Of a stretch of 64,000 bases of DNA, positions 10,393 through 22,119 are shown in pieces. The stretch covers positions 254,715-318,714 of the forward strand of contig NC_061063.1 in NCBI RefSeq assembly GCF_021917145.1, given 5' to 3'. The notes beneath the pieces are model-generated. The model was not told where the DNA came from. It saw nothing but the letters and a program-made list of their open reading frames with translations, and did no database searches. Source of the DNA: Hypomesus transpacificus. Lineage: Eukaryota; Chordata; Actinopteri; Osmeriformes; Osmeridae. A program made the position numbers and the translations under genes. Position 1 is the first letter of the stretch; every line of letters begins with the position of its first letter.

Positions 10393-12312
10393 GCAGTTGA
10401 GTTTATTGGTATTCAGGTTATCTAGTCAGACAGATAATAATTTCAATATTCTGCGACATCCTTCGATGCATCCAAAGGCAGAGTATCTGTGCATGATTTT
10501 AATGGAGGATGCGTTCAGCTAGTGTGCAGGTCCAGTCCACTGGTTTACTGATGTTGTCAGTTCTCCTGTTTGTCAGGAGTTTATATCTTGTCTCTTCCTC
10601 CTCCTGTCTTTACAGGAAAGAGGGAATACAAATAGCAGAGGGTATAAATATTCATTTCTAGTCTTTGACCATCTCCTTTCAGACAAAGCCCTGTGAGCAT
10701 ACAGAATAACAGATGAATTGTGTCGTAGATATGTTATAAAACGTGTTTGACATTTTGTTATTTGTGACTGTTGGTACTGGTGTGACTGATGAAGATACGC
10801 ATGATCTTGTGATAGGTTATTGCAACTTCTCATCATCCAATCACAGTTCCTCTTTATCCATCACCCCTGACCTGTCTAGCAACAGGACTGATGAATGATG
10901 CTTCTACACCTCTTTGTCACCTCCTTCCATCCCCCCTTCCTTCCATCCTCCCCTTTTTTCCTACTTTCCATCCCTTCATCACCCCTTCCTTCCATTTATC
11001 TTCTTCCCTCCCTCCATCTCACCCTCCTTCCATCTCACCCCTCCCTCCTTCTTTCTCTTCCTCTGTCGGGCTCCCTTTATCCTTCCATCGTTCCACCCCT
11101 CTTCCAACTCCTCCCTCTGGACGGGGAGTATAAGAGGGTCAAGAGTATCAGGGTCTTCGTGTGTGTGTGTGTGTGCCTGTGTGTGTGTGTTTGTGCGTTA
11201 GCAAGCCTGGCTCCCTGGTCCCAGCCTAGCGTCTATGCCTGTCTGTGATGTGTGTGTGTGTGTGTGTGTGTTCAGTTAACCAGTATTAATCACCCCCTCC
11301 TCTCCTCCGATTAGCCCCTGAATGGATTGATAGATAAGGATGGAATGAGGGATGGAGTGAGCAATGAAAGGATAGGTAAGGATGGAATGAGGGATGGGTG
11401 GATTGAGAGCTGAGGACGGAATGAGGGATGGATAAGGTGAGTATACGGAGGAATGGAAGTGGGAGAGGCTGATAGGGAAAAGGGGGTAGGGAGAAAGAGA
11501 GAGGTGTGAAGGAGGGAGGGAGGGAAGGAGGGAGGGAGGGAGAGAGAGAGAGGGGGAGAGAGGGAGGGAGGTGTGGAGTGGAGTGCTAGGGTCAAATGAG
11601 CCAAATCCATTGTTTTCTCATTCACATTACAGAGGAAATGACATCATGGATGGCTGGCCACAGTCGTGGTGGTCAGTTTATCGACAAAGCACTGGTGGTG
11701 TCAAGGGAGGGATGGAGAGGGGGAGACTGAGGGAGAGCAAGTGAGAGAGAGAGTGAGAGAGAGAGAGAGAGAGGGGGAAAGGGTGAGAGGGGGAGAGCAA
11801 GTGAGAGAGTGAGAGAGTGAGAGAGTGAGAGAGTGAGAGAGTGAGAGAGGGGGAAAGGGGAGGGGGGAGGGGGGGGGGGGGGGGGGGGGGGAGCGATGTA
11901 GATGAAGAGGAAAATCAACATTGTTAGAAGGACCTCGTGCTCTCATTATTCTGGTCCCCTCTCCCTCTCTCTGTCTCTCTCTCTGCTGAGTATTGTGAGG
12001 TTCTAATGAACTTCACAGCTCACAACCTCAGCACGAAAATTACATTGAAGGAAAAACTAAGTATTGAAGGGCGTAGCTCGTTCCTATGGTTACGCCAACT
12101 GAGCAGTGCTCATAGTTTCACCAGGGAGATGTGGGGGGTTGGGGGGGGTGTAACTTTGACATGTTTAACCCTCAACCCCCCCCCCCCCACACACACACAC
12201 ACACACACACAAACATCCTCCCCGCCCCCCTTCAAGAACCACAGTCACACGAGGTGTTCTGGAAGGAGTGTGTGAGTGTAGTTGCCGTGGGAGACCAGGG
12301 TTGGAGACCATC
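10393..12312. other. TMEM104 intron with several simple repeats
   Basis: No exon seen. There is pyrimidine-rich DNA (10920-11120), GT runs (11160-11190, 11250-11270), a purine-rich tract (11470-11575), GA repeats (11715-11850) ending in an uninterrupted poly-G run of about 20 bases (about 11871-11891), and CA (12187-12210). Confidence 0.6.
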
Positions 12313-12600
12313 AGTCCCCTCCTCTGATACCTCCCCGCCCCTCCCCTCTGTCATGCTGCTAGTCCCCTCCTCTGATACCTCCCCGCCCCTCCCCTCTGTC
12401 ATGCTGCTAGTCCCCTCCTCTGATACCTCCCCGCCCCTCCCCTCTGTCACGCTGCTAGTCCCCTCCTCTGATACCTCCCCGCCCCTCCCCTCTGTCACGC
12501 TGCTAGTCCCCTCCTCTGATACCTCCCCGCCCCTCCCCTCTGTCACGCTGCTAGTCCCCTCCTCTGATACCTCCCCGCCCCTCCCCTCTGTCATGCTGCT
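12313..12600. repeat. 48-bp minisatellite, six copies
   Basis: Six head-to-tail copies start at 12313, 12361, 12409, 12457, 12505 and 12553, differing mainly at one C/T site (GTCATGCTG or GTCACGCTG). Because 48 is a multiple of three, frames on both strands stay open and translate as a 16-residue repeat. There are no spacers between copies and no splice-site context, so I do not call it coding. Confidence 0.93.
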
Positions 12601-13469
12601 AGTCCTGAGTGTTGCTTGCTTTAATGAGGGCTGTGATCTCTGCTCATTCAGATTACAGGGTGATTAGGAGGGTGTGTGTTGTTGTAGACCTCAGGATCAA
12701 TCACAGATCCATACCTCCTAACTGGGGCCTTTAATCATGACTGCCCTCTCCTGTCTACATTCATCCGGCTTCTCCCCTTCTCCCCTCCCCCTCTGAGTGA
12801 ACTATCCCAGTGATGTCAGAGGTCTAAACAGCACTGGAACATTTGACCTTCTCTACAGTCATCATACACTCAGGAAGGCTTTCTGTCTTCCCTCCTAGAT
12901 CAACACTGGGGAGATGGACATCTATGGTCGCTATGGCAGCGGGATCTGTAGCCGTCTGACTTGGCCTCAGTTCATTCAGCCATGTTTGTGTGTGTGTGCA
13001 CTTTCCAGAGTGCAAATGTGTGTTTGTTTAAAACAGGATGGGGATGTTAGAGCTAGAAGTTGAGCCTTTCAAAAGCAACTGTAAGGACAGTACTGATCCC
13101 AAGCTGCCAGCCTGTTCCAAAGAGAGGGAGAGGGGGAGGGGGAGGGAGAGGGGGAGGGGGGGGGGAGAGGGAGGGGGACACAGAGAGAGACATGGAGATG
13201 AACAACAGAGAGAAATACAGAGATGAATGGCAAGGCTAGCTGATCCTCGTCGACAGCATGCTCGCATCCCGGCTTGGTGCAGAACACAAGCTCTGCTCAA
13301 GGTTAAGCATCTGTACGCTCCACCCCTGCCAGGCACCCCATCCTGTAAGACGCTCTTAATTAAACGCCCCCTGCCCACATTTCTTCCTGTCCAGGCTGCT
13401 GTAGCCAGTGCCAGGCAACGCTCTCCCTGTCAGCCCTGACACCGCCCAGGGACGGGTCACATCCACCGG

Positions 13470-13810
13470 ATGGAGAGACAGAGAAAGACGAAGAAGAAAG
13501 GGAAGGGAGAGAGGCAGAAGGAGAGATGGGGGGAGGAAGAGAGAATGGGACAGAAGGTTAGCTGTGATGGGTCTTTCACACATAAGGAACAGATGTACTC
13601 ACGGGGAGAGAGAGAAGGAGAAAAGGAGTGAGAGTAGGAGAGAGAGAAGGAGAGAGAGGAGGAAAGAGAGAGGAGAAATAGAGAAGGAGAGAGAGGAGAG
13701 AGAGATAGGAGGAGAGAGAGAGGAAGAGAGAGAGAAGGGGCCGTGTGAAAAGGAGAGCAGGAAGCACAGCAAGATAGAAAGATGGAGAGAATAAGAAAAA
13801 GACAGAGAGA
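13470..13810. repeat. GA-rich simple repeat block
   Basis: Imperfect GAGA and GGAGA units, low complexity on both strands. Confidence 0.8.
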
Positions 13811-14499
13811 ATGAGTAAAGACGTCCATGTTGTGTTGAGCGTTCAGGACAGTGTGGTCTCCATGGACCATGATACTGGATGCAGTGTTGACAGCATCACT
13901 CTCTGTGATAGGACGGTGGGGACAGGAAAGTCTGTCAGGATTGGCCCATCCACCTGTGGTGAGAAGAATCCGTTGTCTAATTGGCTGCTATCTGGTAAGG
14001 ATAAGCCAAGGGTCAGGGTCGACTTTACTTTGTCACACACACTTACTTTGTTTTAGATGTGGGATGTGTGTGTGTGGTATGTTTGTGCGTGGGATGTGTG
14101 TGTCTTTGAGACAGAAAACGAGTGTGTGTGTGTGTGGTGCTTGATGCATTGCGCTGGCATGAGGCATGATTCCTCTATCTTAAGTCAATGATGACATGGG
14201 AAATGTGCCAAATATCCATTATAAAGTATAGTCCTCAACAGGTGCTGGTGAGAATGTGTGTGTATATGAATGTGTGTGTGTGTGTGTGAATGTGTGAGTG
14301 TGTATTTGAATGTGTGTGTATATGAATGTGTGTGTGTGTGTGTGTGTGAATGTTTGTGTCTCCCCAACATTAAAGAAGCCCGTGATTAATTGATCATCAG
14401 CTGGCCTTCTGTAGAGAACCCATTCATTCTGCCCCACGACTCCTCTCCTCTCTTTTAGTTACACTGTAGTGTGTGTGTGATGTAAGGGAGGGAGAACTG

Positions 14500-14812
14500 T
14501 GACTAAAGTGGTGGAGGGAGGGAGGGAAGAGGAGACAATGGAGATTAGGGAGGAGAGGAGATGAGAGAAGGATGGAGAGAGGAGAGGAGGGGAGGATAGA
14601 GAGGAGAGAGGGGAGGATGGAGAGGAGGAGAGGAAAGGAGAGGGAAGAGAGGGGAGGATGGAGAGGAAGGGAGAGGAGGTAGGAAGGGAGAGGGGAGGAT
14701 GGAGAGGGGAGGATGGAGAGGAGGGGAGAGGGAGGAGAGGAGAGGATGGAGAGGAGAGGATGGAGAGGGGACTCGGGAGGATGGAGAGGGGAGGATGGAG
14801 AGGAGGGCTCAA
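14500..14812. repeat. GGAGAGGA-type minisatellite
   Basis: Imperfect tandem units of the type GGATGGAGAGGAGGGGAGAG. Open frames here (Glu/Gly/Arg or Ser/Pro rich) are repeat artefacts. Confidence 0.85.
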
Positions 14813-15300
14813 ATCCTTTAACAGGCCTTCCAGTCACACTCTCTCTAACCAAACACACACACAACCACCCATACTCAGCCCAGTCGATAGAGACAGCCTC
14901 ATTGCCACCAGTAGATGGTGGAGACCTGGAACTGGGTTGCAGTTTTAGTATTGCACTCTGTGACTAAAAGGGAGTGTCAAACTGCAGCAAACATTAGCAT
15001 AGCATAGTGGACCGTAGCGTGCATGATTGTAGCGTAGCGTAGCAATCGGAAGCATTAGCATGCCAGACTTTAGTGTAGCATACCTAACGGATAATTTATT
15101 GGCCTTTTCTACTCCTACTGTAGCTGTTGAGTGTGTGTGGGTGTTTCTGGGTCAGGCAGTAGGAAGGGAGGGCCTGTTAAGTGGTCTGTGTCTTCATGGT
15201 CCTAATGCCCTCTGCTGTCCTAGTGTGAGTACACTACCCAGTATCTATGGAACCCATGTTCCACTCTGCATTGAGATATGCTTGTTTTGATAATTAATTT

Positions 15301-15333
15301 CCTCTCCCCCTCTCTCTCTCTCTCCCTTTCCCT

Positions 15334-15387
<54 letters not shown>

Positions 15388-15412
15388 TCTTTCTCTCCCT
15401 TTCCCTCTCCCT

Positions 15413-15482
<70 letters not shown>

Positions 15483-15488
15483 TCTCTC
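15301..15488. repeat. CT microsatellite near the TMEM104 terminal exon
   Basis: Two long (CT)n runs flank a CCCTTTCCC segment. With the pyrimidine-rich DNA up to 15670 they form a very long polypyrimidine stretch before the splice acceptor. Confidence 0.9.
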
Positions 15489-15670
15489 CTCCTCTCTGTT
15501 TTTCCCTTCCTTCCCTCCCTGTTCTTCTCCCTCTCACCTCCGCCTTCTCCTCATCTTCTCCCTCCTCACCTCCTCCTGTTTCTCTCTTCCCCCTACTTTT
15601 AACCTTCCACCTCCTCCACCCTCGCTCTCCACCTCCCTTTCCTCCACCCTCACCTCCTCTCTTCCTCCAG

Positions 15671-16434
15671 CGTTCACCATGATGATCATCCTGGCTCTGA
15701 TCCGCATCGCTGGAGGCCGTGGTGAAGGACGGCCCCCAGTCGCCCAGCTCTCCGGTGTCCCCAACCTGTTTGGGGTGTGCGTCTACTCCTTCATGTGCCA
15801 GCACTCTCTCCCCTCGCTGGTCACGCCCATCTCTGACAAGACGCGCGTGGGCGCCCTGGTGGTGACGGACTACATCCTCATCCTGGCCTTCTACTCCCTC
15901 CTCTCCTTCACCGCCATCTTCTGCTTCGACTCCTCGCTCCTCCACGACATGTACACGCTCAACTTCACCGACAACTGCGACGTGCTGAACGTCCCGGCGC
16001 TGCGCTATTTCCTGGGGCTGTTCCCTGTCTTCACCATCAGCACCAACTTCCCCATCATCGCCGTGACGCTGCGCAACAACTGGAAGACGCTGTTTCACCG
16101 CGACGGCGGGACCTATCCCTGGGTGGTGGACCGCCTGGTGTTCCCCCTCATTACGCTGGTGCCCCCGGTCATCGTGGCGTTCTGCACCCACAACCTGGAG
16201 TCCCTGGTGGGCATCACGGGCGCCTACGCCGGCACGGGGATCCAGTACGTGATCCCGGCGCTGCTTGTGTTCTTCAGCCGGAGGCATCTGGAGCCGGTGG
16301 TGGGCAGGGAGGCGGTGAACAAGCACCGGTCGCCCTTCAGACACGCCTTCTGGGTGTGGTTCGTGGTCGTCTGGGCAGCCTTCTGCCTCATGTTTGTCAC
16401 GGCTAACATCATACTGACGGATACGAAGAAGTAG
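15671..16434 (+). CDS. tmem104: TMEM104, terminal coding exon
   Basis: This exon follows the acceptor CTTCCTCCAG and encodes the C-terminal ~254 residues of TMEM104 to a TAG stop. Several hydrophobic spans are clear (for example VTDYILILAFYSLLSF, ITLVPPVIVAFC, YVIPALLVFF and FVVVWAAFCLMFV). Family-conserved stretches include NLFGVCVYSFMCQHSLPS, FPVFTISTNFPIIAVTLRNN, VGITGAYAGTGIQYVIP and NKHRSPFRH. The two leading bases complete an Ala codon begun at 7152. The exon is GC-rich, with C or G at most third positions, unlike the AT-richer surroundings. The protein is expected to be a multi-pass membrane protein. I saw no clear AATAAA in the following 1.6 kb, so the poly(A) site is unknown. Confidence 0.95.
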
Positions 16435-18051
16435 AGGAGGGAAATAGGGAAGACTCAGTGACTGTGTGTCTCTACGTCTCTCTACGTCTCTCTCTCTCTC
16501 TGTGTCTCTCTCTCTCTGTGTCTCTCTTTATGTCTCCCTCTCTATGTCTCTCTCTCCCTCCCTCTGTCTGTCTCTCCTCATCTCTGTGTTCCTGAGGCGT
16601 TGCAGACAAGGAGGTGTGCCTTTATAAAACTTGACTCTTGTAGCATGTTTCAAGGACATCTTTGTTATTGTGATCAGCTCTGCTCAATCAAACGTGTTGA
16701 AAGGGACCAAACACATACTGAAGCATGTGTTTCCGGGGAAACGGGACAGCGACAGTGCTTTAGGGTCATGTGACTAGGTGCCGGGGTCAGGTGATTGGAG
16801 CGTCACAGCTCTAAACTGAACAGCTCACTGGGAAAAGGTCGACTCAAAGACTGTACCATGCTCGTCTCTTTAGCTTTCTCCTATACCAAATGTCTCATTT
16901 AAATACCAAATTCAGAATTTAGGGAGGTAGAGAAAGGAGGAGGAATGGAGAGAGGAGAAGAGCTGTCAAGTGTTTTTCAAGACACTCAGATCACCCATGT
17001 TAATCTACATCTCTGTACGCTAGAACAATTGAACAAATTGCGGAAAAATGTTCTCCTGTTTTATTGCAAATAACAAAGTCAACCAAATCATCTATCACCT
17101 TCCAGCTATGTTCCACAGTGCTATTAGCTATTAGCATGATATGTTCCATATCATGGCTATTAGCTAACAACGCTAACGCTTTAGCAACCAAGCCATGTTA
17201 AACGTGTCCCCGTTAGCAGAAAGCTAGCAAGCTAGCAACAGCGCCGTGTTGAACCCGAGTCTAACAACAGCTGGCTGTTAGCAAGCTGACAAAAAAAGCT
17301 GTGTTAAACCCTGAGTGTAACACTTATCTGGCTGCTAGCAGGCTAGCCACAGAGCCATATTGCACCTAGTGTTAATAGTTATCTGGCTGCTAGCAGGCCT
17401 CCCCAGCCCAGCCTCCATGCAGGGAGAAGATGAGATTAAGACTGAGACGCAGTGGACTGATTGGTCATCCTGCTTGTTGAAAGAGTTATTATAGCAGTGG
17501 CCCACAGCTTCAGCCGGCCTGGTTATTCGATTTAACGAGGAGGCAGGAGGTGATTAGAGCTTCCTCTCCTTGCCTCTCCTCCCCACGTCCCTTCCTGCGT
17601 TCTCCTCATCAGCTGTGATTTCTCCTCCTGTTCTCTTCCAGTTCTCCTCTGTTCCACCGTATCAGTTATATATATATCCAGGGGTTCCACGTGTCTCGCT
17701 GTCCCGTCAGTGTTCCGTGTTCTAGAACCGTCTACTGGCTGCTGGTACACCGAGGATGCCAGTTTTCTGTGACGGGCATATGGGGTTGGAAAAAGGGATG
17801 GAAAAAAACAAACATAACGTTTGCGTTATATTTCGCTACATTGCACAACTTTGCACACAGTTGCCTTAGGTTGTACCGTAACATTTGGTGTGTTCAGTGC
17901 TTCTTCGCGGCAAATGCCGTAATATTGAGATGTTTCTACGTGTTCTGATGATTTAAAAAATAATTGTATTGTGGTTGAGTTTTTGATTCTGTTCTGAGCT
18001 TGTGGTTATTGTGTGTGGAGAATGACACAGCCCACAGGCATTACTAGTGAG
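16435..18051. other. TMEM104 3' UTR and flanking DNA up to the assembly gap
   Basis: No coding exon seen. A CT-rich patch lies at 16480-16570 and a TAGC-rich region at 17140-17400. SDHA exon 4 and later exons would be expected between 18317 and here on the minus strand, but none is found. Confidence 0.6.
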
Positions 18052-18151
18052 NNNNNNNNNNNNNNNNNNNNNNNNNNNNNNNNNNNNNNNNNNNNNNNNN
18101 NNNNNNNNNNNNNNNNNNNNNNNNNNNNNNNNNNNNNNNNNNNNNNNNNNN
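18052..18151. other. Assembly gap, 100 N
   Basis: Exactly 100 unknown bases, the usual placeholder for a gap of unknown size. It separates TMEM104 from a truncated SDHA. Confidence 0.99.
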
Positions 18152-18317
18152 ATATTTGTACGTTGCTTTGGATAGAAGCGTAAATGAATAAATGCAGCTT
18201 TCTACAGTGGAGCAGGTGAAATAATCTAGACCACCGTGACCAGACAGTTGAGTTTTCTACAGGTGAGTATCTACTAGTTGAGTATCTCCAGGTGTGCATC
18301 GCCAGGTGTCTAGCTAC

Positions 18318-19899
18318 CTGTGCTGCCACGGTGTGTGACCTGGTTGGGAACAGCTTTGTCATGCAGGCTGTGTTGAAGCCGGCTTCTGATAGGCCGAAGG
18401 CGGCACGAAGCCCCGCCCCTCCGGCGCCCACCACCACAGCATCGAACTCGTGGTCGACCACAGGGTATTGCGTTGAGATCTGATTGGATAACAAAGAGTT
18501 TAGATGGAAAGCTACACACTGCACACACACACACATGTAGAATATAGACACACACACACACTCCTAGCCGATGTAGACTTACTCCATCTGAAACTTTGGC
18601 ATTGTTGGCGTCCCGGTTGCCGTAGATGGAGAAGTGGAACTTCCTGGAGCTGCTCTGGCACACTGCAGGAAGCTGGGCATAAACAGGAAATGACATCAGT
18701 CACAAACTCACAAATCAGTAAAGGATGGGTCTTGTTATGATTTAAAGTGCTAACTGTGTACCTCTTTGTTTAATAATTGTGTGACCTACCTAGTGTTCAC
18801 CTGTAAGATGGTTTGAAAGTGAGGGCAAGATTATGTTTATCGGAATGTCATACCATTCTGTCAAGTGTTGAGAAAACATTAATGTTTTACATTTGACTAT
18901 GTCATTAGGCTGACGGTGACATAACGAAGGATGGAGGAGGGAGGGGTGGAGGGAGGGGTGAAAGGGGGGGGGGGGCTGCAGCACAAACGGTGCACAACAC
19001 TGATACTAGTGTCCGGTTTATACAGACAGGAATACTTTGATTTATCTACATAATCAATTATACCATCAGACACAATTTGAGGGCTCGTCGGAAGACAGCA
19101 GTATGCACTCTATTGCTAATTATCGGCTGTCAATAAGCTAAATCTGCTTAGTGCACGAGACATTCTAGAAACTAGCGATTGATAAATCATCATCACAGGA
19201 GATGGAAATGACTGCATACCAGAGAAGCCGACACAACAATAATTTCAATGTTCATTCCTTGATGTGTCTTACAATAGCATATAACACAGCTTAAACATTA
19301 AACGACCAAACCCAAGGTAATATTTCTGACATAAAAAACAACCGTTCTGGAAAATGTATTTCTATATTATTATATCTGTGTTTAATTAACAAAGAACCTC
19401 CCCTCGCTGTCTTGAAAGTGCATATTGGCTGATGTTAGCATGTTGAGCTAACTAGAAGGCTAGCACCAATTGCCTTCTCTGACCTTCAATGAGCTGGTAT
19501 TTAAGGATTCCGAAAAAGCTTCCAGTTTGTGGAAAAAGTAAAGTGCATTTGCAATGCTTTTGGAATAATTTAAGTGTTTTTAATTAATAAACAATAAAAG
19601 AATTGCAGGACAACACAATAGCTAGACAAAGTCCTATTACATAGCCAGAGAATGATAGTTACCTAACCACTTCAACGCGGAACGTTACAAAACCCGAAGT
19701 TACAAAACACAACCAGACAGCGCTGTTTACCAGCTCAAATTCGCAGTATTTTAGATATCAACAGAACCACATGATTAATATTAGAATTTAAAAACATAAA
19801 TACATATCACAGAGCATTAGTTTATCTTAAAATACTTACAGCTTTTGCTGTCAAGACCTTTTTGGTGAGAACACGGGAGGCAGTGCACACCGCAGCCAT
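18318..19899 (-). CDS. sdha: SDHA, first three coding exons (truncated at the gap)
   Basis: Succinate dehydrogenase flavoprotein subunit: it oxidises succinate to fumarate in complex II of the mitochondrial inner membrane. Exons on the minus strand are 19899-19840 (ATG, 20 codons, donor GTAAGT), 18672-18583 (30 codons) and 18479-18318 (54 codons, donor GTAGCT), all phase 0. Residues 1-16 ([16 protein letters not shown]) look like a mitochondrial presequence. Exon 3 carries the FAD-binding Rossmann motif [20 protein letters not shown] and the segment [14 protein letters not shown], whose His (residue 99 here, same number as in human) is the known covalent FAD attachment site. Only 104 of roughly 660 residues are present. 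Nothing resembling the next conserved block (GGINAALGNM) is found before the gap at 18151 or beyond it. So the locus is incomplete in this assembly rather than demonstrably broken. Confidence 0.95.
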
Positions 19900-20626
19900 G
19901 ATGCTAGTTGAGTCTGGGCGGATGTACGTGAACAGTGTCTCTGCCCAGCCTCCAGAACCCAGAGATTCCTTTGGCTTGAGGAGCGTACCACTTTCAACAG
20001 AGGGTGCTATTGTGAAACAAAACTATAATATTTTCATTCATAGAGTACGGAATTATGAATTTCCTCATCTATGTATGTTGTACATGTATATTTGTATCTT
20101 ATTAATTTCAATGCCTTTGTAATATAGGCTATTTGTAGTTTCAAAATTTGACTTTGATTTCAACACCCCTGTACTTGGGAACATTACGCAATGTTTACTG
20201 CAGAGTGCGGAAGAGCAAGTAGATAGAATATTGTCTGCAAAATGAATAATTCCTGACGGAGTCAAGCCAGGTATCTGAAAGTTATTTACACACCCAAATG
20301 TCTTATCTTACATTTGAATATCTGCTCACTAGCCGGATCAACCTTCTGAAGGGATAATAAAACCTATAGCAGCGATTAGAAACTGTGAATGAATTTTCGC
20401 CAACATGCACTCTGCACGAGACATGACATAGCACTTTGAGATTTGTTTTCAAAGGAAAAGTGCGTTAGAAGTAACAATTATCATTATTACCTTTAACTAA
20501 ACTATGCAGCCTATAACATGCCCTGACATTTCTGTCGTGTCTTTTGCACAACATCAAACCCTTGTTTACATTAACTCTCAGATGCCATTCAACTTGTATT
20601 TAATGTTATGCAGCCTGGAGATCTAT
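19900..20626. promoter_or_regulatory. Shared SDHA/CCDC127 divergent promoter region
   Basis: The two start codons are 727 bp apart and point away from each other, so both promoters must lie here. I see no clear TATA box next to either ATG. The same head-to-head pair is known in mammals, which supports a conserved bidirectional promoter. Exact start sites cannot be read from sequence. Confidence 0.7.
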
Positions 20627-22119
20627 ATGGACAACCAGAATGACCTCCAGGAATGGAACATACGTCCGGAACAGAGGGGCGGAGGCGACGGGAGCAAGTG
20701 GAACTACGCTCTATTGGTTCCGCTGCTTGGGCTCGCGGCTTTTCGTAAGCACTACAGTAGGACACAAAAATTAGCTCACGAATAGACGACCTGTCACATA
20801 GTCCCTGTACCGGTGTGGTTGACACTACATGATACGTTGTTGGTATGTAACCTCTGTAAATCTCTTTTGCTGAAAAGGTTTCCCACACTCCCACACTCCC
20901 TTCAATCCTAGTCGTTGTCAATAGACATGTCACATAGATAACAAATACCAGTGATTTTGATGATACTATTTTTTTTAAATATCTTCCCCTTTTTCTGCCT
21001 GTTTTCTGTTTGTCCTCCCACCCTCTCTTCACCTTCTCTCTTTTCCCCATCTCCCTACATCCTTCTCCCACCCTATTTTCCCCTTCATTCCACCCTCTTT
21101 CTTCCTACCCCCCTCCTTCTACTCTCCCACCCCTTCCTCCCCCCAGGGTGGATATGGTCCAGGGAGTCCCAGAAGGATGTCCAGGAGGTGAAAGTCCAGT
21201 ATGAACAAAACATGGCCGCCGTCCGGGCCGAGCTGGAGAAGAAGTACAGAGCGACGTTAAGGGAGACCCGGAAAGAAACGGTCCAGCTGGAGCTGGAGCT
21301 GGAGAGGGAGAAGAACAGAGCACAGGTCAGGGGAGGAGGAGAGATAAGGAACTGAAGGAAAGGAGGAAAGGAGAGGGGGGAGGAGAGAGGAGGAACTGAA
21401 GGGGAGGGGGGAAACAGATTACAGGTCAGTGGAGGATGAGAGGAATTGAAGGTAAAGGGAGCTGAAGAGAGGAGAGCAATTAAAGGTAAGGGGAGGTGAA
21501 GACAGGAGAGTAGAGGTGGGAGGAGAGGAAGGTCAGAGAGGAGTAGAGAGCCCGGTTCTGATCCTAACCCAGCCACATTGACCCGGGCCTCTGCCTCCCT
21601 CCTCAGGGCTACCGCCAGGCCATGGCCTCCCAGAACCAGCAGCTCCGGGAGACCCGGCACAGGCTGAGGGAGGACAGGGAGGCTCTGACCCAGGAGAGGA
21701 GCCACCTGCAGCGGGCAGGAGTGGCCGGGGCTGCTCTCCACGCCGCCCTGCAGAGGGAGGAGGACAGTCGCTGGCACCTGGACGCCCAGACCGCCCTGGG
21801 GGAGCTGGAGGAGGGGCTGGTGGCGCGGCAAGAGGCCTTCTGCAGCCTGCTGGTCCCCCGACAGAAGAGGCTGGAGAAGGAGAAGAAGATTGTGGATCGG
21901 GTGGAGAGGGGGGTCCTGGCCGGGCTGGACATGGAGGCAGGACTGAGGGACATCTTTAAGAAGGACAGGTTCTGTGCCCCGGTTCTGAACTTGGACCGGA
22001 GGAAGAACGGGAGCCTGATGTGGGCCTACCTGAGGTTCTGGAGGCTCCAGGTGGGCCTGGAGAAACACAGGCGGGCGGAGGAGGTTCTGCTGGGCCCAAC
22101 ACCACCAGGGAGAACCTAA
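20627..22119 (+). CDS. ccdc127: CCDC127, complete, three coding exons
   Basis: Coiled-coil domain-containing protein 127, 269 residues (human about 260). Exons: 20627-20744 (donor C|GTAAGC), 21147-21325 (acceptor CCCCAG, donor CAG|GTCAGG) and 21607-22119 (acceptor CCTCAG, stop TAA). The frame is continuous across both introns. The N-terminus MDNQNDLQEWNIRPEQ and the segment SKWNYALLVPLLGLAAF, a single hydrophobic span, are family hallmarks. Long Glu/Arg/Gln-rich heptad sequence follows, and the C-terminal part has NGSLMWAYLRFW. An upstream in-frame ATG exists at 20504, but the conserved N-terminus begins at 20627, so I chose that start. AATAAA at 22133-22138 lies only 14 bp after the stop. 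The protein's function is poorly known; a membrane-anchored coiled-coil protein is the safe description. Confidence 0.95.

Larger units (their letters stand above)
12601..15299. other. TMEM104 intron, purine-rich and GT-rich
   Basis: No exon supported. Contents are GGGA/GA-rich DNA (13118-13215), a GA-rich block (13470-13810), a TATG/GT microsatellite (14255-14350), GGAGA minisatellite-like DNA (14500-14812) and TAGC-rich sequence (14995-15065). Confidence 0.55.

Noticed and set aside
12313..12600. Regular direct repeats that could be mistaken for CRISPR
   Set aside because: Copies are contiguous with no unique spacers, and the genome is a vertebrate's.
15245..15682. Arg/Glu and Ser/Leu repeat frames
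   Set aside because: Pure CT/GA microsatellite translation before the TMEM104 acceptor.
15475..16344. 289-residue minus-strand frame
   Set aside because: Antisense shadow of the GC-rich TMEM104 exon; the plus strand has the family match and splice sites.
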